A stretch of DNA of 23,988 nt from JAAYCI01 sp964370295 (GCA_964370295.1 CAYJIR010000033.1:1-23988); one strand, 5' to 3'. Counted from the first letter of the stretch, positions 16,551 through 23,988 are shown. The notes: a model not told the origin generated them from the sequence alone. A program made the numbers and translations.

Positions 16551-17888
16551 TTGCGTGTTAGTGTGGATACTAGCGTATTACAGCCCTTTGTAAAACCATT
16601 TGAAGTGAACCAAATTTTTCCTCAAATCGAACTTGCACACACCCAATTGCATGAAGGAAGTGGGGCGGGGCAAGAGTTTACCGGTTGGTTAAACCTACCC
16701 CAAAACTATGACAAGGAAGAATTTGCGCGTATTCAAAAGGCTTCCGAAAAAATCAAGCAAGACAGTGAAGTGTTGGTAGTAATTGGTATAGGAGGCTCCT
16801 ATCTTGGGGCGCGTGCCGTTATAGAAGCTGTGCAGGGTGCACAATACAATCTTTTGGCAAAAGACACCCCACAAATTTTATTTGCGGGTAACTCTGTTAG
16901 CCCTTCGGCTTTATCCGATGTAATTCGTGCTTGTGAGGGCCGGGATTTTTCTGTGAATGTAATTTCAAAATCCGGAACCACCACAGAACCGGCTGTTGCC
17001 TTTCGTATCTTCCGCAAAATGTTGGAAGATAGATATGGGAAGGAGGGCGCAAAGGGTCGTATTTATGCGACAACAGATAAGGAAAAGGGCACTTTGAAAG
17101 CTTTGGCAAGTAAAGAGGGTTACGAAGCCTTTGTGGTGCCCGACAATGTGGGCGGCCGTTTTTCGGTGCTTACGGCTGTGGGGCTTTTGCCTGTGGCTGT
17201 GGCCGGTGTGGACATAGAAGCCTTGATGCAGGGGGCGCAAGATGCCATGCAAGAGCTTTCTGTGTGCGACGAAAACAACCCTTGCTACCGCTATGCCGCG
17301 TTGCGCAACCTGTTGTATCGCAAGGGCAAAACGGTGGAAGTGATGGCCTGCTATGAGCCGGATTTTGCCATGATGAACGAGTGGTATAAGCAATTGTACG
17401 GCGAAAGTGAAGGCAAAGAGCAGAAAGGGATTTTTCCCGCCAGTGTTATTTTTTCCACTGATTTGCACTCGATGGGGCAATATTTGCAAGACGGTGGGCG
17501 GTTTTTGTTTGAAACGGTTGTAAATATAAAAAACCCACGGACGGATATTTTAGTGCCGGCACTTGGAAGTGATGCAGATGGCCTGGGATTTTTAGAAAAT
17601 AAAGGCCTTGGGTTTGTAAATCATAAGGCCATGCAAGGCACGGCGCTTGCACATACAGACGGTGGTGTTCCGGTGATTTTTCTAGACGTGGAAGACCTTT
17701 CAGCACGTAGTTTGGGCTATTTAATCTATTTTTACGAAAAAGCTTGTGCTGTGTCTGGTTATTTGCTTGGGGTAAACCCATTTGACCAGCCGGGGGTGGA
17801 AAGCTACAAAAAGAATATGTTTGCCCTTTTGGGTAAACCCGGATTTGAAGAGCAAAGAAAGGTGTTAGAAGCCCAGCTTGGGCTTTAG
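16551..17888 (+). CDS. pgi: Glucose-6-phosphate isomerase
   Basis: Interconverts glucose 6-phosphate and fructose 6-phosphate in glycolysis. The 445-residue length is that of the short Gram-positive form. Motifs: GIGGSYLGARAVIEAV and ISKSGTTTEPAVAFR for sugar-phosphate binding, GGRFSVLTAVGLLP, the catalytic glutamate region YGESEGKEQKGIFPAS, and GLGFVNHKAMQGTALAHTDGGVPV. It starts with TTG, preceded by AAAGGGGAG and a six-base spacer; no in-frame ATG lies near the N-terminus. It has its own promoter, and a small P-loop gene follows 42 bases downstream. Confidence 0.97.
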   Translation: MRVSVDTSVLQPFVKPFEVNQIFPQIELAHTQLHEGSGAGQEFTGWLNLPQNYDKEEFARIQKASEKIKQDSEVLVVIGIGGSYLGARAVIEAVQGAQYNLLAKDTPQILFAGNSVSPSALSDVIRACEGRDFSVNVISKSGTTTEPAVAFRIFRKMLEDRYGKEGAKGRIYATTDKEKGTLKALASKEGYEAFVVPDNVGGRFSVLTAVGLLPVAVAGVDIEALMQGAQDAMQELSVCDENNPCYRYAALRNLLYRKGKTVEVMACYEPDFAMMNEWYKQLYGESEGKEQKGIFPASVIFSTDLHSMGQYLQDGGRFLFETVVNIKNPRTDILVPALGSDADGLGFLENKGLGFVNHKAMQGTALAHTDGGVPVIFLDVEDLSARSLGYLIYFYEKACAVSGYLLGVNPFDQPGVESYKKNMFALLGKPGFEEQRKVLEAQLGL

Positions 17889-17930
17889 TATGATACACAA
17901 GATGAAGCGAAAACTAAGGAGGTAGGCGAC

Positions 17931-18332
17931 ATGATTAAGCTGATTGCCGGCAGCAGAGGTTCGGGAAAGACAAAGCAACTTGTGGAACTTATCAATGAAT
18001 CTGTCAAAACGAACGAGGGTAGTTTGGTGTGTATCGAAAAAGGGATGCACTTGACTTACAACCTAGACCATAAGTGCCGCTTGATAGGTTTGGATGAATA
18101 TAAGGTACATGGGTACTCCATGATGTATGGTTTTGTTGCCGGTATTTTAGCGGGCAACTACGATATTAACGAGATTTATATAGACGGTATTCTAAAAGTA
18201 GGCGAACAAGATCTTGAAGGGCTAGGTGGATTTTTGTGCGACATAGAAGTGCTGGCACCACAAATTAAGTTTATCATTACAGTATCGGCTGACGAAAACA
18301 GCTTACCGGCCAGTGTAGCTAAATATCTATAG
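17931..18332 (+). CDS. Small P-loop NTPase-like protein
   Basis: A 133-residue soluble protein with a Walker A motif at the extreme N-terminus (AGSRGSGKTKQL, about residues 6-17) and a plausible Walker B strand (EIYIDGIL, near residue 82). It ends FIITVSADENSLPASVAKYL, resembling the strand and loop after a P-loop core. No DNA-binding, membrane or second domain is visible, and there is no obvious arginine finger. Similar short proteins in Clostridia are often loosely called ATPases or PilT-like; I cannot assign a role. TAAGGAGG lies seven to eight bases before the ATG. It is probably co-transcribed with pgi and is the last plus-strand gene before a convergent terminator region. Confidence 0.75.
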   Translation: MIKLIAGSRGSGKTKQLVELINESVKTNEGSLVCIEKGMHLTYNLDHKCRLIGLDEYKVHGYSMMYGFVAGILAGNYDINEIYIDGILKVGEQDLEGLGGFLCDIEVLAPQIKFIITVSADENSLPASVAKYL

Positions 18333-18360
18333 TGGGAATTGAAAAGTATTAAGTAGATAA

Positions 18361-18406
18361 GACCCCCAAGCAAACGTTACAAACGTAATTTGCTTGGGGG
18401 TCTTAT
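18361..18406 (+). terminator. Strong stem-loop ending the pgi / P-loop transcript
   Basis: A perfect 14-bp inverted repeat, GACCCCCAAGCAAA (18361-18374) and TTTGCTTGGGGGTC (18389-18402), lies 29 bases after the P-loop gene stop codon. The tail TTAT is a poor U-tract, so it may act as a terminator, a transcript-stabilising 3' hairpin, or both. It is one of two tandem hairpins between convergent genes. Confidence 0.6.
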
Positions 18407-18441
18407 AAAAAACAGTGGCAAGGGGCTTTCCCTTGCCACTG
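18406..18441 (-). terminator. Rho-independent terminator of the large surface-protein gene
   Basis: On the minus strand CAGTGGCAAGGG (plus 18430-18441) pairs with CCCTTGCCACTG (plus 18413-18424), a perfect 12-bp stem with a five-base loop, followed by a T-tract (plus A-run 18407-18412). It begins 18 bases after the gene's stop codon. Confidence 0.82.
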
Positions 18442-18459
18442 TTTACGTTGTGAAAACTT

Positions 18460-21400
18460 TTAGTATGCGGTGTTGTGTGTGTGGAGGTCTTCTTCTTCGT
18501 CTTCTTCCACACGTTTTTTGCGTGAAAGAATCATCGTTAGTGCTTGGATTAAAGTGATGATGGCAAAGAAGAGTGTCCAGTTGTCAAATAAGGTCATCGG
18601 TAGGGTTAGGTCTTGTGTGAGGATGAACAGGATGATAGCACCGACCATGGGGATGATGCTAAATAAGCGGAAGGCGCCTTTGCGTTTTAGGCGGGTATTG
18701 TCTTCTTCCTCGTCTTGTGTGTTGGCGTGTGCGTAATCCTCGTCTTCATCTTCTTTGGCCTTTTTCTTCATAAAGTAGCTGATAAGAAGCGAGATACTCA
18801 TAAGACCGGTTACTACAGTGAGAAGCAAGTCTACCAAAGACCATGAACCACCCATGGCGGCAAGAGGCACAGTGGTGTCGCCGATATCAATTTCTACGTC
18901 GGTGCCGCCACCATCGGCCAAGGGGATTTCTGCGTCGGGTAAATCTAGCACTAGGGCAGCTGGCACTACGGCCGGGGCCACAATGGGAGCTATAGCTGCA
19001 GCTGGTGCAGGAGCAGGAACGGGAGCAGGAGTGCCACCGCCTATGCCACCGTCTGTGCCACCGTCTACGGGTGGTGTTGGGGTGGTGTCTTCCTCTTCGA
19101 CATCAGGTGGTACCACAATGTTTTCGTCTTCTTCTCCAGTTCCCGAGGTTATGGTGAAGGTGCCGGGCACGGTGGTGATGGTATAGTTTCCATGGTCATT
19201 TCCGGTGAAGCTACTGGCATCAATGTTTAAAACATCTTCATAGATGCCGGGTTCTTCGGCAGTGTTGGTTCGAGCCACGTCAAAGTCAATGTTGTCGCCT
19301 GTTTGAATGATTCCGCCTGTGAGGCTGGCCGAGAAAGAAGGATCGAGTGCCCCTTCTTCTTTAGAAGCGTCGGCTACGGTGTACTCAAGTGCGATGGGGG
19401 TGATGGTTACAGTGGCGGTATAAGCATTGGTTTGGCTATTTTGAGCTGTTTCCTCTGTGGCTAAAATGTTGCCGTTTTCATCGGTGACCAGTAGTTTAAA
19501 CAATACATCATACGAGCCAACGTTTGCCGAGGGTGTTATAAACTCTTCGGAAGTGAAAGCGCCTTCGTCTTCGTTCCAAAAGAGTAGCGTATAGTAAAAG
19601 TCAAGGAATGGTTGGCCGGAAGCTGCCATGGTCCCAATGACACGTCTGATGGATTCCATTTCGTGGCCGTTTTCCACAAGTTCGGTTAGTTCCTCTGCAG
19701 TGAAAACAGCAGGAGCGCCATCGTAGGATTCCTCTTTTTCTTCATGGTCAATGTATACGATTTCATGCAGGTTTGTAGAGGTGTTAAGTACAAAATAGTT
19801 TTTTAAATTGATGCTACTGGGATAGGTGATTTCCAAGAAGCTAGGATTGTCTAACGTGTGGATATTGTCGTAGGTATTGGGTGTGATACCGGCGGGCCAT
19901 ACTTGGATATCCTCATGTGCATATTCACGTGGAGAGGTAAGCACAAGGTCATAATCGCTTAGCTCTAAGAATGGTGTTTCGGGGTTCGACACAGAAGGTT
20001 GGGCAGAATACCATGTTGCAAAAGAGGACGGACTTACTGTGCCAGCGGGAGGACTAGTAAGAGCTTGCAGCCGATATCCGGCGTCTCCATAGTCAAGCTG
20101 TGTGTAAAGTTCGTTAGACCCACTGACGGAAAGAGCACTACCAATGTTAAGAGTAACGGGGCGAGGATTGATGCTTAATTCTACGGTGGCGGTAACAGGT
20201 TCTCCGTCTTTTTCAAGTTGTATACCGTTTTCGTAAACATAAAACTCTAGCGCATAGGGCAAGAGGTCGCTTTGACTTAAAATTTCTGTGTTGCGGTTTT
20301 CATAATCCTTCCATTGCACATCAGGGCCGATACTGTAGCTAGCGTCTGCAACGGTAACTCCGCTGGTTGCCGGTTCTACTAACTCTAATGTTACAGTAGA
20401 GCCAGCAGTAACACGCATGGGATTGTTTCGGACGAATTCTGCTACGATATCATCATGGCTAACAGAGAGACCGGTTTCATCATATGATTTGGCAAATTCA
20501 ATGGTGGTGAAATCTAAAGGATCTAAAGTGACGGGGACAAAACGCATTCCCGATTCAAAGGTCATGGCTACAAGATTGTCTTCTGTGTAACGAGGGCCAT
20601 CTCTATCGTTGGCATTCACCCACAATTGGTTGCTCTCTAGATCCGGAATTTGAAGAGCAGTTAATGAGAAGCGGTTATCCGAGTTGAAAGAATAGGTGGT
20701 TTGTGCAATTTCGCCCATTTCATTTGTGGAAATAAAGCCATCGTTGTTGGTGTCTTCAGAATAGCTGCCTTCACCGTCGTCGTTTAGATCGAAGTGTACA
20801 TCATAACGAAGGTAAGGGTATACTTTTCCGTTGCTTGTGGGAGAACTGACACCCTGCACAAGGGTATTGGTTGCAACCGGGCCATAACCGCTTGTGCCGT
20901 TGCTGTAATAAATCCAATCCACTTCGTTTTCATATCCGGAAGATACACCGGGGATGTGTCCGAAGCTCACACCGTTTGGCAAGCTACCAAACATTTCGGT
21001 ATATTCAGCACCGGTGGCAGGTAACTTGGGCAGCACAAGGGTGCTGTTGGTGCCGAAAAATGTAGAAACAGAGGTATCGGTGATGGCGTTTTGCAAGCTT
21101 GCGTTGTATATAGTAAGGTATTTTCCGCCAAGCGATGTTATCGGTAACATGGTGACTTCATTTTCATCTTCTTCTGCTTTTGCGTAAACCTGATAATATT
21201 TTTCGCTGGATGAAGGCGCGAAGCTGGCTGTCCACACGTCACCGGTCTTAGTAAAAGTTAAGGTGGCGGAGGGGTCGTTCCAACGCTCAAAAGATTTTGT
21301 GGCACCATTATACACTCTCACGTAACCGGTGACATTGGTGTTGTCGCCGTCCAGATAGGTGACATCTACCATGCCGGTGCTTTCGTTAAAGGCATAGCTC

Positions 21401-22485
21401 AAGGCTTCCGGTGGTGCTTGAATTTCAGAGGAAAATGTGAATGTGAAACTGGAAGACGGATTGGTCGCGCTGTAGCCGTTTGTAGCTATGTAGGGACCAT
21501 CGTTATAGCTTGTTTTAAAATAAAGAGGGATTTGGAGTTGGTTTTTACTGGCTGAGGAGGTTCCAACAAAGGTGACGGTCCAAGTATAATCGCCCGTTTT
21601 TTCAATGGAATTAGTTACACCTGCAAGGTTCGACTGTAGGTAAGGCGTGATAGTATCTCTAATCGAATTGGGTACGTTGCTATTGAAGGTGACCGTGAAG
21701 GTTATGGTTTCGCTTAATTTGTCATCACTGAGAGTTCTTGAAGTATAAGGGTTTACCGATGCAAACAAAGAGTTTGCCAGGGGATACAATGCATATAATG
21801 TGTCTACACCATCAGGCACAGCATAGGGGGAACTTATTACGGAGCTTAAGTTGCCGTATTCGGTGCCCCAACCCACAAAGGTGTAACCGTAATATTGTTT
21901 TCCAAGAGCGGCTGTGTTCATAGTATCTAGAGATTCCGCAGGAAGTTGGCCGTTGACAGTATCGATGGTTCCAAGCGATGTTAGAGCACTGCTAGAACCA
22001 CCGGCCATAAATGTGACTGTAGTTTCGGTGTTTCTTGTGTTTGGATTTGGTGCTACTAAATCAAGACTTGCTGTTACTGTGGAAGGAACGGAGATGGCGT
22101 CACCTTGGAGGGTTGTCCACGTGCTGGTTTCGTCATAACCTTCGGGGAGTTGATTGTAAGGGAAAGAAGCGCCATCGGTCACTTCGAAAGTAAGTGGGCT
22201 GGCTTGTGTGCCGTCGGTGTTATAATAATAAATTGTAATGATATGTTTTGTATCAGTGTCGTCATCGCCGGGGTCGGTTTCGTCGCCGGGGTCGGTTTCG
22301 TCGCCGGGGTCGGTTTCATCACCAGGGTCGGTGTTGCCGCCATTTTGGTTAGAAGCCGTAGATGTTTCCGGTGCTTCGCCACCGTTTGTGGCGAGTGCAG
22401 TTAATGGTAGACTTACCAAAAAGGTAAGAGCTAGCAAACCGCAAAGTATACGCCGGAATGTGGTTGTTTTTGATGTTTTTTTCAT
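18460..22485 (-). CDS. Large secreted multidomain surface protein with C-terminal three-helix membrane tail
   Basis: A 1341-residue protein of unknown function, exported by a clear signal peptide (1-32: basic start, LCGLLALTFLVSLPL core, ALA cleavage site). In order: DPGDET repeats (about 51-74); InlB B-repeat/Listeria-Bacteroides-like modules, the second with YGYTFVGWGTE and DTLYALY (about 155-235); and long Ser/Thr-rich beta domains. Two adjacent EF-hand-like loops lie at 566-577 and 578-589. An MBG-like beta domain follows near 1060-1150 (LEYTVADASKEEGALDPSF to NYTITTVPGTFTIT), then a Pro/Ala/Gly linker. The tail (about 1212-1327) has three hydrophobic segments separated by acidic and basic stretches. 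No LPXTG, SLH or GW anchor is seen. AAGGAG lies eleven bases before the ATG. The tail is near-identical to that of the next gene upstream. Adhesin or surface-layer role is inferred. Confidence 0.8.
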   Translation of the reverse strand: MKKTSKTTTFRRILCGLLALTFLVSLPLTALATNGGEAPETSTASNQNGGNTDPGDETDPGDETDPGDETDPGDDDTDTKHIITIYYYNTDGTQASPLTFEVTDGASFPYNQLPEGYDETSTWTTLQGDAISVPSTVTASLDLVAPNPNTRNTETTVTFMAGGSSSALTSLGTIDTVNGQLPAESLDTMNTAALGKQYYGYTFVGWGTEYGNLSSVISSPYAVPDGVDTLYALYPLANSLFASVNPYTSRTLSDDKLSETITFTVTFNSNVPNSIRDTITPYLQSNLAGVTNSIEKTGDYTWTVTFVGTSSASKNQLQIPLYFKTSYNDGPYIATNGYSATNPSSSFTFTFSSEIQAPPEALSYAFNESTGMVDVTYLDGDNTNVTGYVRVYNGATKSFERWNDPSATLTFTKTGDVWTASFAPSSSEKYYQVYAKAEEDENEVTMLPITSLGGKYLTIYNASLQNAITDTSVSTFFGTNSTLVLPKLPATGAEYTEMFGSLPNGVSFGHIPGVSSGYENEVDWIYYSNGTSGYGPVATNTLVQGVSSPTSNGKVYPYLRYDVHFDLNDDGEGSYSEDTNNDGFISTNEMGEIAQTTYSFNSDNRFSLTALQIPDLESNQLWVNANDRDGPRYTEDNLVAMTFESGMRFVPVTLDPLDFTTIEFAKSYDETGLSVSHDDIVAEFVRNNPMRVTAGSTVTLELVEPATSGVTVADASYSIGPDVQWKDYENRNTEILSQSDLLPYALEFYVYENGIQLEKDGEPVTATVELSINPRPVTLNIGSALSVSGSNELYTQLDYGDAGYRLQALTSPPAGTVSPSSFATWYSAQPSVSNPETPFLELSDYDLVLTSPREYAHEDIQVWPAGITPNTYDNIHTLDNPSFLEITYPSSINLKNYFVLNTSTNLHEIVYIDHEEKEESYDGAPAVFTAEELTELVENGHEMESIRRVIGTMAASGQPFLDFYYTLLFWNEDEGAFTSEEFITPSANVGSYDVLFKLLVTDENGNILATEETAQNSQTNAYTATVTITPIALEYTVADASKEEGALDPSFSASLTGGIIQTGDNIDFDVARTNTAEEPGIYEDVLNIDASSFTGNDHGNYTITTVPGTFTITSGTGEEDENIVVPPDVEEEDTTPTPPVDGGTDGGIGGGTPAPVPAPAPAAAIAPIVAPAVVPAALVLDLPDAEIPLADGGGTDVEIDIGDTTVPLAAMGGSWSLVDLLLTVVTGLMSISLLISYFMKKKAKEDEDEDYAHANTQDEEEDNTRLKRKGAFRLFSIIPMVGAIILFILTQDLTLPMTLFDNWTLFFAIITLIQALTMILSRKKRVEEDEEEDLHTHNTAY
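20719..20790 (-). other. Two back-to-back EF-hand-like calcium loops in the surface protein
   Basis: The encoded residues 566-589 read DLNDDGEGSYSE then DTNNDGFISTNE. Both follow the D-x-N-x-D-G-x-(I/G)-x-x-x-E spacing of calcium-binding EF-hand or dockerin-type loops. The second is a full consensus match; the first has Gly instead of Ile at position 8. Calcium binding is inferred from the pattern. Confidence 0.65.
22263..22334 (-). repeat. Four 18-bp tandem repeats encoding DPGDET
   Basis: Four head-to-tail 18-bp units lie at 22263-22280, 22281-22298, 22299-22316 and 22317-22334. The middle two are identical, the first differs by one base and the last is diverged. They encode a Thr-Asp-Pro-Gly-Asp-Glu stalk just after the signal peptide. 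The unit is a multiple of three, so copy-number change would alter length without frameshift. Confidence 0.85.
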
Positions 22486-22573
22486 AGTACCTTGTTCTCC
22501 TTCATTTTATATAGTGGTTCATTGTATAAAATTTGCGAATACCGTTAAACGATAATTGATAGACTATGTTTAT

Positions 22574-22609
22574 ATTATACACATAGATGGTTACATATGG
22601 GTTACATAT
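22574..22609 (-). promoter_or_regulatory. Promoter with two 10-base direct repeats upstream of the surface-protein gene
   Basis: Minus-strand TATAAT (plus 22574-22579) is a perfect -10, 89 bases before the start codon. The -35 position (plus 22597-22602) reads ACCCAT, a poor match. The direct repeat GGTTACATAT occurs at plus 22589-22598 and 22600-22609, an 11-base period that covers the -35 region. TTACA repeats with this spacing resemble the sites of OmpR/PhoB-family response regulators such as PhoP of Bacillus. Activator dependence is inferred. Confidence 0.5.
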
Positions 22610-23280
22610 TGGGAGTTGAAGACATTTTTTTATAAAGAAGACTCAGGTGTTGAAGAGGAACAGAAGATAGAAAAATGCGTAAATATGTATTTTACAAAAA
22701 CATAAAAATCATATATTTAGTTGAAACATACAGTAAAGTATAGAAAAAGGTCGGTAAAATCGTTATTATACCTAAAAAATAACCAGAAAATCTAAAAAAT
22801 ATTCATTTCGGATGATATTGACGAGAAAATGCGAATAAACTACATTAATAAATCATTTTCAGTGGGAAACAGCATGTTTATACAATACTATCTTACAAAA
22901 AATATGTATAATAATCAAGATAAATATAAGTGTAATTTGTGATAATTACCAAATGCAAATAATTGATAGAATTATGTATGTAACTTTTTTATAGGATTTT
23001 ACGTACACAATAGCACAAAAGGCGCGTATTGCAATGTCAAAAAAAGCCAGCAATAGCATGAAAGTGATATGTATAAACACCCATCTCTTGGTGTTGGATT
23101 TTGTTTCTATTTTTCGCTTCGAGATAGAAAGTATAGAGTAAAACAGGAAGCTATATTTTGTAAAAGTAACATTTTATAGATTGTATGGCCACTGCATACT
23201 CGGTGAAATCGACGAGTTCTAAAATAGATTCAATTAGCAGGAATGATTTTATATGTTGATACAGAGGGTTGCGGCAGAGC
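22610..23280. other. AT-rich intergenic gap between the two surface-protein genes
   Basis: Within the 873-base gap between the two genes (22486-23358), this stretch is clearly richer in A and T than its surroundings and holds no convincing gene on either strand. One small hairpin is visible: AACACC (23076-23081) with GGTGTT (23090-23095). A 22-codon frame at 22675-22743 lacks a good ribosome binding site and resembles nothing I know. No tRNA, insertion sequence end or CRISPR repeat is seen. It could hold regulatory DNA, a small RNA or a decayed gene. Confidence 0.5.
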
Positions 23281-23284
23281 ACGA

Positions 23285-23331
23285 AAATAAAAACACCGGC
23301 AGAGCTGATGAACAGCTCGCCGGTGTTTTTT
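23285..23331 (-). terminator. Terminator of the second surface-protein gene
   Basis: AACACCGGC (23292-23300) pairs with GCCGGTGTT (23319-23327), continued by GAGCTG with CAGCTC after a single bulged A. The stem is flanked by an A-run (23285-23293) and a T-run (to 23331), so it can terminate in either direction. It lies 28 bases past the minus-strand stop codon. Confidence 0.85.
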
Positions 23332-23358
23332 AAAGTAATATAAACTTTGTGTTTGAAA

Positions 23359-23988
23359 TTATGCTTTGGCTTCGTTTTCTTCGTCTTCCACGCGTTTTTT
23401 GCGAGATAGAATCATCGTGAACACTTGAATGAGAGTGACGATGGCAAAGAAGAGAGTCCAATTATCGAATAGGGTCATGGGCTGTGTTAGGTCTTGTGTG
23501 AGGATGAATAGGATGATTGCCCCCACCATGGGCACGATGCTAAACAGGCGGAAAGCGCCTTTACGTTTTAAGCGGGTATTGTCTCCCTCCTCGTTTCGGG
23601 TGTTTGCATGTGCATGTTCGTTTTCTTCGTCTTCTTTGGCTTTTTTGTTCACGAAGTAGCCGATTAACATGGCGATGCTCATAAGGCCTGTAATAACGGT
23701 GAGAAGTAAGTCTACCAACGACCAAGAGCCTCCAATGGCGGCCAAAGGTACTTCGGTGTCACCGATTTCGATGGCCACGTCTTCCGGTGCTGGCGCCAAA
23801 GGAATTTCAGCGTCCGGCAAATCCAAGGTTATGGCGGCGGGTACTGCCGGTGCTACGGCGGGTGCCAATGCTGCGATAGGGGCAACCGCTGCCGCTACCG
23901 CTGCGGGAGCCGGTGTGGGAACAGGAGCCGGCGTGCCGTCGTCTACAGGGCCTCCAATGCCGTCACCATCTGTGGGTGGTGTGGTGTC
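23359..23988 (-). CDS. C-terminal part of a second large surface protein (cut by window edge)
   Basis: The open frame runs off the right edge; the last 209 residues are visible. It begins with a DTTPPTDGDGIGGPVDDG linker and a Pro/Ala-rich stretch, then LDLPDAEIPLA, a second VPLAAIGGSWSL, and the three hydrophobic segments of the tail. It ends RKKRVEDEENEAKA. Over the 116 residues from GGSWSL to RKKRVE I count 98 identities to the tail of the neighbouring 1341-residue protein, without gaps. An apparent TTG start at 23868 is internal: the frame and the homologous linker continue upstream of it. The N-terminus and ectodomain are not visible. Presumably secreted and anchored in the same way. Confidence 0.82.
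   Translation of the reverse strand, partial: DTTPPTDGDGIGGPVDDGTPAPVPTPAPAAVAAAVAPIAALAPAVAPAVPAAITLDLPDAEIPLAPAPEDVAIEIGDTEVPLAAIGGSWSLVDLLLTVITGLMSIAMLIGYFVNKKAKEDEENEHAHANTRNEEGDNTRLKRKGAFRLFSIVPMVGAIILFILTQDLTQPMTLFDNWTLFFAIVTLIQVFTMILSRKKRVEDEENEAKA

Noticed and set aside
22263..22334. Tandem repeats considered as a CRISPR array
   Set aside because: Units are contiguous without spacers and lie in frame inside a signal-peptide protein.
18460..22485. LPXTG sortase or SLH anchor in the large surface protein
   Set aside because: No LPxTG-type motif precedes the terminal hydrophobic segments, there are three such segments instead of one, and no SLH repeats were seen.
22675..22743. 22-codon open frame in the AT-rich gap
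   Set aside because: It is short and AT-driven, and only a weak purine-rich stretch lies upstream. No recognisable product.
23359..23868. Second surface gene as a complete 169-residue protein starting at 23868
   Set aside because: The frame stays open to the window edge and the upstream residues match the linker of the neighbouring protein, so the TTG is internal.

Overview
The window reads as chromosomal DNA of a Gram-positive, Clostridia-type Bacillota. This is inferred from strong AAGGAG/GGAGG ribosome binding sites, frequent TTG starts, a clostridial-style Rex repressor and YdbC/PC4 protein, a SpoIIIE/FtsK translocase, MtaB, and large secreted proteins with repeats. Genus and species cannot be told from the sequence alone.

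Layout. (1) 1-495, + strand: the 3' end of an rRNA operon, with the 23S tail, 5S rRNA, tRNA-Glu(CTC) and a rho-independent terminator. (2) 554-2138, - strand: a single-gene GAF/PAS/GGDEF diguanylate cyclase with a TTG start, its own terminator and an inverted repeat upstream. (3) 2327-7155, - strand: a five-gene unit read as aconitase, NAD-type isocitrate dehydrogenase, Rex, YdbC/PC4-like protein and HD hydrolase. It has a good sigma-A-type promoter upstream of aconitase and a terminator after the HD gene. It couples the oxidative citrate-to-2-oxoglutarate branch to the NADH/NAD+ sensor Rex. (4) 7192-18332, + strand: housekeeping and envelope genes in close array: uppP, ftsK/spoIIIE, a YgiQ-type radical SAM protein, a secreted ComEC-like metallo-beta-lactamase, a DUF3006-type small protein, a hemolysin III/TrhA membrane protein, mtaB, pgi and a small P-loop protein. 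Internal promoters lie before the DUF3006 gene and before pgi. (5) 18361-23988, - strand: an accessory cell-surface region. It holds a 1341-residue secreted multidomain protein and, beyond an 873-base AT-rich gap, the 3' end of a second such gene cut by the window edge. The two share an almost identical C-terminal module with three predicted membrane segments.

The most interesting part is region 5. It contains two neighbouring large surface proteins that share a non-LPXTG membrane tail, back-to-back EF-hand-like calcium loops in the complete copy, a slippage-prone DPGDET repeat, and a promoter with poor -35 sequence but two 10-base direct repeats spaced 11 bases apart. That arrangement resembles OmpR/PhoB-family response regulator sites. 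Together these suggest regulated, modular, possibly variable surface proteins. Their function and ligand cannot be read from the sequence.
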